Shown: one piece after another, positions 1 to 5,865 of the stretch
Layout of the letters: each line of letters opens with the position of its first letter
Position numbering within the stretch: position 1 is the first letter of the stretch
The notes under the pieces: model-generated
Told to the model about the DNA's origin: nothing
The model's database searches: none
The model's input: the letters and a program-made list of their open reading frames with translations, nothing else
Assembly (NCBI GenBank): GCA_045643425.1
Contig: JAZUKW010000126.1
Coordinates: forward strand, 1-6,990
Direction of reading: 5' to 3'
DNA: 6,990 nucleotides
DNA from: RGIG426 sp045643425
GTDB taxonomy: Bacteria > Bacillota > Clostridia > Oscillospirales > Acutalibacteraceae
Position numbers and translations under genes: made by a program

Positions 1-303
1 CAGGATGCCGCCGACCGCTATTCGGCGCGCCCCGGCTCGTCGGAGCATCAGACGGGACTTGCGATCGACTTAAACACCGTGGCGGACGATTTCGGCGATA
101 CGCCGGAGGGACAATGGGTCGCGGCGCATTGTGCGGAGTATGGGTTTATTCTCCGCTATCCCGAGGGGAAAGAGGATGCGACCGGTTATATGTACGAGCC
201 GTGGCATATCCGCTTTGTCGGCGTGGATTTTGCACAGACGCTTGCGGACAGCGGACTTTGTTTAGAGGAATATTTCGGCATCACGTCCGAATATGAGGAG
301 TGA
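1..303 (+). CDS. VanY-type D-alanyl-D-alanine carboxypeptidase (M15B), C-terminal part
   Basis: The open frame enters from the left edge and ends at TGA 301-303, giving the last 100 residues of a longer protein. Visible residues 14-23 read SEHQTGLAID, the zinc-binding SxHxxGxAxD motif of peptidase family M15B; its His16 and Asp23 would be metal ligands. Residues 66-69 read EPWH, the ExxH motif carrying the catalytic Glu and third zinc ligand, followed by IRFVG as is usual in this family. Such enzymes remove the terminal D-Ala from peptidoglycan stem peptides outside the membrane; they are often housekeeping, and resistance to vancomycin should not be inferred. The N-terminal signal or anchor lies outside the window. 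A GTG at 79 is internal, because the zinc motif lies upstream of it. The last codons supply the Shine-Dalgarno of the next gene. Confidence 0.93.
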   Translation, partial: QDAADRYSARPGSSEHQTGLAIDLNTVADDFGDTPEGQWVAAHCAEYGFILRYPEGKEDATGYMYEPWHIRFVGVDFAQTLADSGLCLEEYFGITSEYEE

Positions 304-307
304 GCGT

Positions 308-631
308 ATGGGCTTCTTTTCGCGTCGCCGCGAGCAGGCGGCGGCAACCGCGCTGGAGCAAAAGCTGAACGGCCGCGCGATTCGCTATGCCGCCAGACGA
401 ACGCTGGATGACAACGGCAGTCCCGTGGAGATCATTCTCGGCAAAAACGGCGCGATCAACGTCAAAAACGGTGAAATCGTCGTGATGTGCAACGCAAAAG
501 AGGTGTTTCGCTGTGCGCTGGAAACGGCGGAATGCAGCGAGCTGATGAGCCTGAACGGCGCTGTCATCAAGGGCGTGAACACCGTGACCGGCGAGCCGGA
601 TACGGTGGTCGCGTATTATACGAAATTTTGA
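308..631 (+). CDS. Conserved small protein of unknown function (107 aa)
   Basis: I chose the ATG at 308 because GAGGAG at 295-300 sits 7 nt upstream; an in-frame ATG at 293 would precede that site and has no good Shine-Dalgarno. The gene starts 4 nt after the carboxypeptidase stop, so the two are probably co-transcribed and translationally coupled. The protein begins MGFFSRRREQ, a short basic amphipathic N-terminus, and has no signal peptide or membrane segment. The rest alternates short hydrophobic strands with turns (PVEIILGKNGAINVKNGEI, then EIVVMCNAKEVFRC, ending TVVAYYTKF), which suggests a small cytoplasmic beta-rich domain. I do not recognise a named family with certainty; the pattern resembles short conserved hypothetical proteins of Clostridia. 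Two cysteines (in VMCNAKEVFRC) are 8 residues apart, but no clear metal motif is seen. A strong terminator follows 6 nt after the stop. Confidence 0.8.
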   Translation: MGFFSRRREQAAATALEQKLNGRAIRYAARRTLDDNGSPVEIILGKNGAINVKNGEIVVMCNAKEVFRCALETAECSELMSLNGAVIKGVNTVTGEPDTVVAYYTKF

Positions 632-637
632 AAAAAC

Positions 638-663
638 AAAAAGGCGGTATGACCGCCTTTTTT
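638..663 (+). terminator. Intrinsic terminator after the small unknown gene
   Basis: Positions 638-648 (AAAAAGGCGGT) pair perfectly with 652-662 (ACCGCCTTTTT) around a 3-nt loop, ATG. The right arm merges into six T residues ending at 663. The core is six G-C/C-G pairs in the middle of an 11-bp stem. The opposite strand also has a T-rich run after the hairpin, so it could work in both directions. It lies 17 nt before the trmFO start codon. Confidence 0.88.
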
Positions 664-680
664 CGTAAGGAAGTGGAACT

Positions 681-2012
681 ATGAGCGAGAAAATCACCGT
701 CATCGGCGGTGGCCTTGCGGGGTGCGAGGCGGCGTATGCGGCGGCAAGCCGCGGCGCTTCGGTGGTGCTTTACGAGATGAAGCCCGAAAAGCGCAGCCCC
801 GCCCACAAGACCGATCGGCTGGCGGAGCTTGTTTGCTCGAACTCGCTGAAGGCGCGGCGTATCGACAGCGCGGCGGGACTTTTAAAAGAAGAAATGCGGC
901 GATTAGGCTCGGTTTGCCTCCCGGCGGCGGACGAGGCCGCGGTGGCGGCGGGCGGCGCGCTCGCGGTTGATCGTGACGTGTTTTCTGCGGCGGTGACGAA
1001 AGCGATCGAGGAGCATCCGCTCATTACCGTTTGCCACGAGGAAATCACAAATATCCCCGAAGACGGCGTGGTGATCGTCGCCTCCGGCCCGCTGACGTCC
1101 GACGCGCTGGCGGAGGATATTGCGCGGCTTTGCGGCTCGGAGGGCCTGCATTTTTACGATGCCGCCGCCCCGATCGTTACCGCCGAGAGCGTCGATCCCG
1201 AATGCTCGTTTTGTGCCTCGCGCTACGGCAACGACGCCGCAGAGGGGGCGGAGGGGGATTATCTCAACTGCCCGCTCAACAAAGAGGAATACGAGGCGTT
1301 TCATAAAGCGCTCGTCGAGGCGGAGGTCGCGCCGGTACACGGCTTTGACAAGGCCGACCCGTCGGTGTACGAGGGCTGTATGCCTATTGAGGTGCTCGCC
1401 AAACGGGGAAGCGATTCCATTCGCTTCGGCCCGATGAAGCCGGTGGGTCTGCGCGATCCGCGAACGGGACACCGTCCGTGGGCGGTGGTGCAGCTGCGCG
1501 CCGAAAACCGCGAGCGGACGCTGTATAACCTTGTCGGGTTCCAAACTAATCTCAAATTCCCCGAGCAACAGCGGGTGTTCGGTATGATCCCCGCGCTCAA
1601 AAACGCGGAGTTTATGCGCTTTGGTGTGATGCACCGCAACACGTTTTTAAATTCCCCCGAACTGCTTGACCCGACGTTTGCGTTTCGCGCACGTCCCACG
1701 CTGTTTTTTGCGGGGCAGATGACCGGGGTCGAGGGCTATATGGAGTCGGCGGCGTCGGGACTGCTCGCCGGTATCAACGCTGTCAAAACGCTGAAAGGGG
1801 AGCCGCTCGTCGTTTTGCCGCAAACCACGATGATGGGCGCGCTTGCCGCCCACGTGGCAACCGAAAACAAGGATTTTCAGCCGATGGGTGCGAATTTCGG
1901 CATTTTGCCGCCGCTTGAGGAACATATCCGTGACAAGCGCGAGCGGTATGCGGCGCTTTCGGCGCGCGCGCTCAAAGCGCTCGAGCAGGCAAAAACAGAG
2001 GCGGGCGCGTAA
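681..2012 (+). CDS. trmFO: TrmFO, folate/FAD-dependent tRNA (uracil-54-C5)-methyltransferase
   Basis: TrmFO methylates U54 in the T-loop of tRNA, using 5,10-methylenetetrahydrofolate as carbon donor and FADH2/NAD(P)H as reductant. The 443-residue length is normal for the family. The N-terminus has the FAD-binding GGGLAG at residues 9-14, and Glu32 ends the second strand of the Rossmann fold. AELVCSNSL at 48-56 carries Cys52, matching the catalytic or flavin-linked cysteine near position 53 of the Bacillus subtilis enzyme. GDYLNCPLN (192-200) and YEGCMPIE (230-237) are further family hallmarks, and Cys233 matches the second conserved cysteine. Towards the C-terminus are GPMKPVGLRDPRTG and VEGYMESAASGLLAG. 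AAGGAAG at 667-673 is placed 7 nt before the ATG. No promoter fits between the preceding terminator and this gene, so it probably depends on readthrough. It is a cytoplasmic housekeeping gene and appears intact. Confidence 0.98.
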   Translation: MSEKITVIGGGLAGCEAAYAAASRGASVVLYEMKPEKRSPAHKTDRLAELVCSNSLKARRIDSAAGLLKEEMRRLGSVCLPAADEAAVAAGGALAVDRDVFSAAVTKAIEEHPLITVCHEEITNIPEDGVVIVASGPLTSDALAEDIARLCGSEGLHFYDAAAPIVTAESVDPECSFCASRYGNDAAEGAEGDYLNCPLNKEEYEAFHKALVEAEVAPVHGFDKADPSVYEGCMPIEVLAKRGSDSIRFGPMKPVGLRDPRTGHRPWAVVQLRAENRERTLYNLVGFQTNLKFPEQQRVFGMIPALKNAEFMRFGVMHRNTFLNSPELLDPTFAFRARPTLFFAGQMTGVEGYMESAASGLLAGINAVKTLKGEPLVVLPQTTMMGALAAHVATENKDFQPMGANFGILPPLEEHIRDKRERYAALSARALKALEQAKTEAGA

Positions 2013-2040
2013 GAATATTCTTGACGAATGCCTCTTTTTT
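1997..2040 (+). terminator. Probable trmFO terminator, interleaved with the next promoter
   Basis: AGAGGC at 1997-2002, inside the last trmFO codons, is complementary to GCCTCT at 2030-2035, which runs into six T residues (2035-2040). The enclosed 27 nt contains a second small stem (AAGA 2011-2014 with TCTT 2019-2022). The 6-bp outer stem with a large branched loop is weaker than a standard terminator, so the call is moderate. The -35 box of the downstream promoter lies inside the loop and the T-tract lies between -35 and -10. Confidence 0.5.
2011..2022. promoter_or_regulatory. 12-bp perfect palindrome at the -35 edge, possible operator
   Basis: AAGAATATTCTT is a perfect 12-bp palindrome. 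It overlaps the trmFO stop codon (2010-2012) and the first two bases of the -35 box at 2021. The position would suit a repressor or activator site for the lipoprotein gene, or a small RNA stem within the terminator. Short AT-rich palindromes also arise by chance, so this is only a candidate. Confidence 0.3.
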
Positions 2041-2049
2041 CGGTATACT
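2021..2049 (+). promoter_or_regulatory. Sigma-A type promoter for the YD-repeat lipoprotein gene
   Basis: TTGACG at 2021-2026 and TATACT at 2044-2049 are separated by exactly 17 nt, each one mismatch from the housekeeping consensus (TTGACA, TATAAT). Transcription should start near 2056, leaving a leader of about 30 nt with GGAGG at 2072-2076 before the ATG at 2085. There is no space for a riboswitch or attenuator. Confidence 0.82.
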
Positions 2050-2084
2050 GACAGAAGACGGAAAAATTGACGGAGGTGCGTGTT

Positions 2085-3161
2085 ATGAAACGGGTAATCA
2101 GCTTCATTTTGTGCGGTGCGATGGTGTTGTCGCTTTGTATGATGACCGGCTGCGGCAAGAAAGAAAACGAACAGAAGCCTACCGGTGCCGGAAAGTGGTA
2201 TATGACCTCCAGAGCATCCTATGATGAAGACGGCATTTTGGACGAAGAGTGGAATTGGCAATACGATAGAGACGGAAGACTTACCCTTTACTCATCCGCT
2301 TTTCCTGCCGGACTGTTCAATGGTTATTGCCTCTTTTCTAATAATTACGGCTTTTTTTCCTACGACAATGAAGGCCGTCTGGAAAGGCGCTCTGACTCGG
2401 ACGAAAATACGGAATACAAGGCGTATTACGATGCGGCGGGCGTTCTTCGCTTGGAAGATGGCGGTGATGACAAAGGTCGTCTCGAATACAATGAAAAAGG
2501 CAAGTCGTGGCGTCAATTCTCCCGCGAGGGCGACACGCTGTATCTGACGTTTGAAGCGACGTTCGACAAGAACGGCAACGCGATCAAGCAAACGTATTAT
2601 GCGGATCATACGAAATACAACCGAGTGCAGACGAAGACCGTGACCGAAAAGGCAAAGACCTTCGGCGAAAATAGGGAGTTCGCTTCGCAATACGAGCGGA
2701 CGGATGAAATCGAGAGCACCTATGAATATACCTACGACAAGGCGGGTAACTGCCTGACCCAAACGAAAAAGGATGCGGACGGAAAAATTGTCTCCACGAT
2801 CGAGTATACCTACGATGGGCAGGGACGCGAGGAGTCGAGGACCGTGACCGAGGACGGGATCGTGAAGCGCCACCTCAAATCCTACAGCGCGATCGGCAAC
2901 CTTATTCAGACCTCTGACTATGAGAACGACCAATTGCAGCAGACGCGCGAGTATACCTTCGATGCCGACAACCGTTTGCAGGACGAGCGCCTCGTTACGC
3001 CCGACGGCGAAACGCGGGTTGTCGTGACGTATGAATACGACAAGATGGGCAACTGCGTGAAGGAAGTATGTTACGATAACGAGGGCAAGGTCAGCGGTAC
3101 GTTCCAGATGAAATACACCTTCATTCGCGGAGCGACCGCCGAGCCGGTCATCAAAATCTAA
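2085..3161 (+). CDS. YD-repeat lipoprotein of unknown function
   Basis: The start is the ATG at 2085, 8 nt after GGAGG (2072-2076). A TTG at 2067 in the same frame would put residues before the signal peptide and lies at the Shine-Dalgarno itself. The 358-residue product has a lipoprotein signal: MKRV, a hydrophobic stretch, then the lipobox MTGC, with Cys23 as the lipidated residue. The mature protein should be anchored outside the membrane. It carries about twelve copies of an aromatic-D/N-x-x-G/N motif, at residues 46, 60, 93, 115, 135, 160, 217, 243, 267, 292, 318 and 330. The stretch 217-318 is regular, with a period of 24-26 residues (EYTYDKAGN, EYTYDGQGR, EYTFDADNR, YEYDKMGN). This resembles the YD repeats of RHS/WapA wall proteins, which form beta-strand spirals, but there is no RHS core or toxin domain. 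The gene is visibly more A-rich than its neighbours and forms a single-gene unit between its own promoter and terminator. Adhesion, sugar binding or envelope upkeep are guesses. Confidence 0.9.
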   Translation: MKRVISFILCGAMVLSLCMMTGCGKKENEQKPTGAGKWYMTSRASYDEDGILDEEWNWQYDRDGRLTLYSSAFPAGLFNGYCLFSNNYGFFSYDNEGRLERRSDSDENTEYKAYYDAAGVLRLEDGGDDKGRLEYNEKGKSWRQFSREGDTLYLTFEATFDKNGNAIKQTYYADHTKYNRVQTKTVTEKAKTFGENREFASQYERTDEIESTYEYTYDKAGNCLTQTKKDADGKIVSTIEYTYDGQGREESRTVTEDGIVKRHLKSYSAIGNLIQTSDYENDQLQQTREYTFDADNRLQDERLVTPDGETRVVVTYEYDKMGNCVKEVCYDNEGKVSGTFQMKYTFIRGATAEPVIKI

Positions 3162-3163
3162 AG

Positions 3164-3202
3164 AAAAAGAGAACCTCTTTTTACGGGAGGTTCTCTTTTT
3201 TT
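3164..3202 (+). terminator. Strong intrinsic terminator after the lipoprotein gene
   Basis: A 14-bp perfect stem pairs 3164-3177 (AAAAAGAGAACCTC) with 3187-3200 (GAGGTTCTCTTTTT) around a 9-nt loop. The right arm is part of a run of seven T residues (3196-3202). It starts 2 nt after the stop codon. The reverse strand also ends in a T-rich run, so bidirectional action is possible. It insulates the following operon. Confidence 0.93.
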
Positions 3203-3211
3203 AAGAAAAAC

Positions 3212-3240
3212 TTTACTTTTTTCTCTATATAGGATATAAT
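3212..3240 (+). promoter_or_regulatory. Sigma-A type promoter for the envelope-glycan operon
   Basis: A perfect TATAAT at 3235-3240 lies 17 nt after TTTACT (3212-3217, four of six matches to TTGACA). The A-rich run just upstream could act as an UP element. The predicted start is near 3247, giving a leader of about 36 nt. The surrounding 80 bases are the most AT-rich in the window. Confidence 0.82.
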
Positions 3241-3246
3241 ATATAA

Positions 3247-3264
3247 GTTAAAATCCATTTTAAC
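3247..3264. promoter_or_regulatory. 18-bp palindrome at the predicted transcription start, candidate operator
   Basis: GTTAAAAT (3247-3254) and ATTTTAAC (3257-3264) are perfect inverted repeats separated by CC. The site begins 7 nt after the -10 box, at the likely +1, and ends 6 nt before the Shine-Dalgarno. A dimeric repressor bound here would block transcription start. As RNA it could form a weak 7-bp A-U-rich stem at the 5' end of the message, which might protect the transcript. No T-tract follows, so it is not a terminator. Confidence 0.55.
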
Positions 3265-3282
3265 GAGAAAGGGGGAGCCGCT

Positions 3283-4821
3283 TTGAAGGACAGCCAACTC
3301 AAGTGGGGCGCAGCCTTATCCTACGTGTCGCTGATTCTCGGCACGCTCGTGTCGCTTCTGTATACGCCCGTTATGCTCGAGCGCCTCGGTGACAGCGAAT
3401 ACGGCGTGTATAATTTGGCGCTTCCCCTTGTCGCGTATTTGAACCTCTTGAGCTTCGGCCTCGGCAGCGCCTATACGCGCTATTACTCCCGCTTTAAGGC
3501 AAACGACGATAAAGCGGGTATGGCGAAATTAAACGGAATGTTTCTCATCACCTATACCGTTTTGGGGTTCGTGGTGCTGGCGCTCGGTCTTCTCATCTCC
3601 AACAACGCGCCGCTCGTGTTCGGCAACAAGCTGACCGACGACGAGCTGGCGCTGGCGAAAAAGCTGATGGTGGTGTTGTCGTTTAATGCGGCGGTATCGT
3701 TCCCTATCAGCGTATTCGAGTCGCACGTGATGATCAACGAGCGCTACGTGTTCCAAAAGCTGGTGGCGATGCTCAAATCCGTCGTAAACCCGCTTGTGAT
3801 GATCCCGCTGCTCATTATTGGCTTCCGCTCGGTGGCGATGGTGGTGCTGTCGCTCATCTTTACGCTGTTGTCCGGCGTGCTGAACATCGGCTACTGTGTG
3901 TTTAAGCTCAAAATGCCGGTCAACTTTAAACACTTCGATTGGGCGCTTATGCGCCGGATGCTCGGCTTCACCTCCTACGTGTTTATCGGTATCGTGGTGG
4001 ATCAGCTCAATTGGAGTATCGACCGCCTGCTGCTCGGCTGGCTGCACGGTACCTCCGCGGTTACCGTTTACGTGCAGGCGTCGCAGCTCAACATCTACTA
4101 TCTCTCGCTGGCGACCGCGTTTTCCGGGGTGCTTACCCCGCGGGTACACCGCATTGTGGCCTCCGGCGGCGACGACAAACGGCTGTCCGAGCTGTTTACC
4201 AAAACCGGTCGTCTGCAATTTTTGCTGATGTCGATGGTGATGCTCGGCTTTGTGGCGGTGGGTCGTCCGTTCGTGGTCTTGTGGTCGGGCGGCGGCGCGC
4301 AGTTCAACACCTCGTACTACATCGGCCTTATGCTGTTCGCCTCGACGCTGATCCCGGCGATCCAAAGCGTGGGCATCGAGATCCAGCGCGCCAAAAATAT
4401 GCACAAATTCCGCTCGCTCGTCTATCTCGGCGTGGCGCTCGGCAACGTGGTGGTGAGTATCCCGCTGACCAAGCTGTGGGGCGGCTTCGGTGCCGCTACG
4501 GGAACGCTGATCTCTATTTTCATCGGCAACGTCGTTTTGATGAATTGGTATTACTACAAGAGAATCGGGCTGGATATTCCGGGCTTCTGGAAAGAAATCG
4601 GAAAAATGATGCCGGCGCTCGTGATGCCCATTTTGGTGGCGATCGTCACGGCGATGTTCGTGCCGCAGTCGCTGTGGGGCGTGCTGATCGGCGGCGTGGT
4701 CTTTGTGTGTATTTTCATTCCGTATATGTGGTGTATCGGTATGAACGACTATGAACGCAACCTGGTGCGTGAGCCGCTGTCGCGGGTGCTGCGCCGCTTC
4801 AAAAAGGGGGAGACGTCTTGA
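3283..4821 (+). CDS. Polysaccharide flippase (MOP superfamily, Wzx/MurJ-like)
   Basis: The protein is predicted to move a lipid-linked sugar or glycan precursor across the cytoplasmic membrane. It starts at TTG 3283, read as Met, with GGGGGAG (3271-3277) 5 nt upstream. At 512 residues it has the normal length for the oligosaccharide flippase family. I count about 14 hydrophobic segments, roughly at 11-31, 42-63, 85-107, 127-148, 160-180, 184-206, 226-244, 260-282, 312-332, 345-362, 378-398, 400-424, 443-461 and 464-484. The N-terminal pattern (GTLVSLLYTPVMLERLGDSEYGVYNLA) is typical of Wzx-type transporters: small residues in the first helix, then a loop of the form LGxxEYGxYxL. The C-terminus is short, basic and cytoplasmic. 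It is first in a probable operon and overlaps the next gene by 4 nt. The cargo cannot be read from the sequence; capsule, exopolysaccharide or teichoic-acid-like precursors all fit. Confidence 0.92.
   Translation: MKDSQLKWGAALSYVSLILGTLVSLLYTPVMLERLGDSEYGVYNLALPLVAYLNLLSFGLGSAYTRYYSRFKANDDKAGMAKLNGMFLITYTVLGFVVLALGLLISNNAPLVFGNKLTDDELALAKKLMVVLSFNAAVSFPISVFESHVMINERYVFQKLVAMLKSVVNPLVMIPLLIIGFRSVAMVVLSLIFTLLSGVLNIGYCVFKLKMPVNFKHFDWALMRRMLGFTSYVFIGIVVDQLNWSIDRLLLGWLHGTSAVTVYVQASQLNIYYLSLATAFSGVLTPRVHRIVASGGDDKRLSELFTKTGRLQFLLMSMVMLGFVAVGRPFVVLWSGGGAQFNTSYYIGLMLFASTLIPAIQSVGIEIQRAKNMHKFRSLVYLGVALGNVVVSIPLTKLWGGFGAATGTLISIFIGNVVLMNWYYYKRIGLDIPGFWKEIGKMMPALVMPILVAIVTAMFVPQSLWGVLIGGVVFVCIFIPYMWCIGMNDYERNLVREPLSRVLRRFKKGETS
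4806..4812 (+). promoter_or_regulatory. Shine-Dalgarno that fixes the UUG start of the ATP-grasp gene
   Basis: GGGGGAG lies inside the end of the flippase gene, 5 nt before TTG 4818. The same heptamer at 3271-3277, with the same 5-nt spacing, serves the flippase gene's own TTG start. The match supports both non-AUG start calls. Confidence 0.75.
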
Positions 4822-5834
4822 GTAAGCTGAAAACCTTTATCCGTCGATTAAAACATTTGAGTTTTAAACGCTGGTTTATGCACGTGCGCCAAGTCAGCGA
4901 GGAGACCGGCGGCAACAAGCTGTATATCGCCGTCGATATGCTGTGGTGTATTGCGCGCTACGGGATCGGGTATCTCGATTATCACTCGTTCGGCTTTTAT
5001 AAAAAGCCGAAAGCGCAGCGCCTGACTTATCTCACTATGAACGACAGCCAGATCATCACGCGGTATCTCAACGACCGCGATTATTACTACGTGTTCGACA
5101 ACAAGTCGGTGTTCGACAAACGGTTTGACAAGTATCTCCGCCGCCGGTATTTCGACCTGCGGGATGCGGATGCGGCGACGCTCAGGGAATTTTGCGAGGG
5201 TCGCGAGGCGATTTTTGCCAAGGCTACCGAAAAATGCGGCGGCGAGGGCATCCGCCGTGTGGAGGTGTCCGCCGATACCGACTATGACGCGCTGTATGCG
5301 GAGCTGATGGAGGGCGGCCAATATCTGATCGAGGAGCCGATCCGTCAGCACCCGAAAATGAGCGAGCTTTGCCCGACCTCCATCAACACGGTGCGTATCG
5401 TCACCGTGCGGATGGACGACGTTGCCCACTTTATGTATGCGCTGGTGCGAATGGGCAACGGCGGCTGTGTCGATAACGTGTCGAGTGGCGGTATGTATAC
5501 GTCGGTCGGCGAGGACGGCAAACTGTCCCGCCCCGCATTTTGCGACAAAACGGGGCTTTACTATGACGAGCACCCGATGACCCACACCGTGTTTAACGGG
5601 TTCGAAATCCCGTTCTTTAACGAGGCGGTGGCCATGTGCAAAGAAGCCGCGTTCGTCGAGCCGCATATGCGCTACGTCGGATGGGACGTGGCGATTACGC
5701 CGGACGGTCCGGTGTTCGTCGAGGGCAACAACCTGCCCGGCTACGATATGTGTCAAATCGCCCGCCACCGCGACGAGGGTATTTTGCCCCGTTTCGAGGA
5801 AGTGCTGGGCACGAAAATTCGCGATTTGAAATAA
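4818..5834 (+). CDS. Sugar-transfer-associated ATP-grasp family protein
   Basis: ATP-grasp enzymes activate a carboxylate with ATP and join it to an amine or thiol. This subfamily is known mainly from gene neighbourhoods of polysaccharide synthesis, and its substrate is not established. The 338-residue protein has a basic N-terminal region (1-25), a linking part to about 110, and an ATP-grasp core after that. Likely nucleotide-binding features are Lys135 in AIFAKATEKCGGEG, whose glycine-rich loop follows at 141-144, and the hinge YLIEEPIRQHP (169-179). NTVRIVTV (190-197) is a central strand, and VGWDVAITPDGPVFVEGNN (287-305) carries Asp290, Glu302 and Asn304 as metal and phosphate ligands. 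There is no signal peptide, so it should be cytoplasmic or membrane-associated. Start TTG 4818 overlaps the flippase stop (TTGA), implying translational coupling. It may add an amino-acid-like group to the exported glycan or its precursor; that is inference. Confidence 0.9.
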   Translation: MSKLKTFIRRLKHLSFKRWFMHVRQVSEETGGNKLYIAVDMLWCIARYGIGYLDYHSFGFYKKPKAQRLTYLTMNDSQIITRYLNDRDYYYVFDNKSVFDKRFDKYLRRRYFDLRDADAATLREFCEGREAIFAKATEKCGGEGIRRVEVSADTDYDALYAELMEGGQYLIEEPIRQHPKMSELCPTSINTVRIVTVRMDDVAHFMYALVRMGNGGCVDNVSSGGMYTSVGEDGKLSRPAFCDKTGLYYDEHPMTHTVFNGFEIPFFNEAVAMCKEAAFVEPHMRYVGWDVAITPDGPVFVEGNNLPGYDMCQIARHRDEGILPRFEEVLGTKIRDLK

Positions 5835-5865
5835 GTAAGCATCGAGAAAAAAGGAGGCGAGTGCC

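Noticed and set aside
1..303. Vancomycin-resistance gene
   Set aside because: VanY-like D,D-carboxypeptidases are widespread housekeeping enzymes, and no vanA/H/X or vanRS genes are visible.
903..1634. 243-codon minus-strand frame opposite trmFO
   Set aside because: It is antisense to an intact, unmistakable trmFO; its product has no recognisable motif.
2067..2084. Upstream TTG start for the lipoprotein
   Set aside because: It would put six residues before the signal peptide and starts 5 nt before the Shine-Dalgarno (GGAGG 2072-2076), which is correctly spaced for the ATG at 2085.
2085..3161. RHS polymorphic toxin with immunity partner
   Set aside because: The protein is short, lacks the RHS core signature and a variable C-terminal toxin domain, and is followed by a terminator rather than a small immunity gene.
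3203..3282. Riboswitch or attenuator in the leader of the glycan operon
   Set aside because: The predicted leader is only about 36 nt, too short for a known riboswitch, and it has no terminator-like hairpin before the start codon.
3529..4404. 291-codon minus-strand frame opposite the flippase
   Set aside because: It encodes a very His/Arg/Gln-rich, low-complexity product typical of the complement of a membrane-protein gene, with no domain.
3939..4754. 271-codon + strand frame inside the flippase gene
   Set aside because: It is an out-of-frame shadow rich in Arg/Ala/Gly, while the main frame encodes a regular 14-helix transporter.
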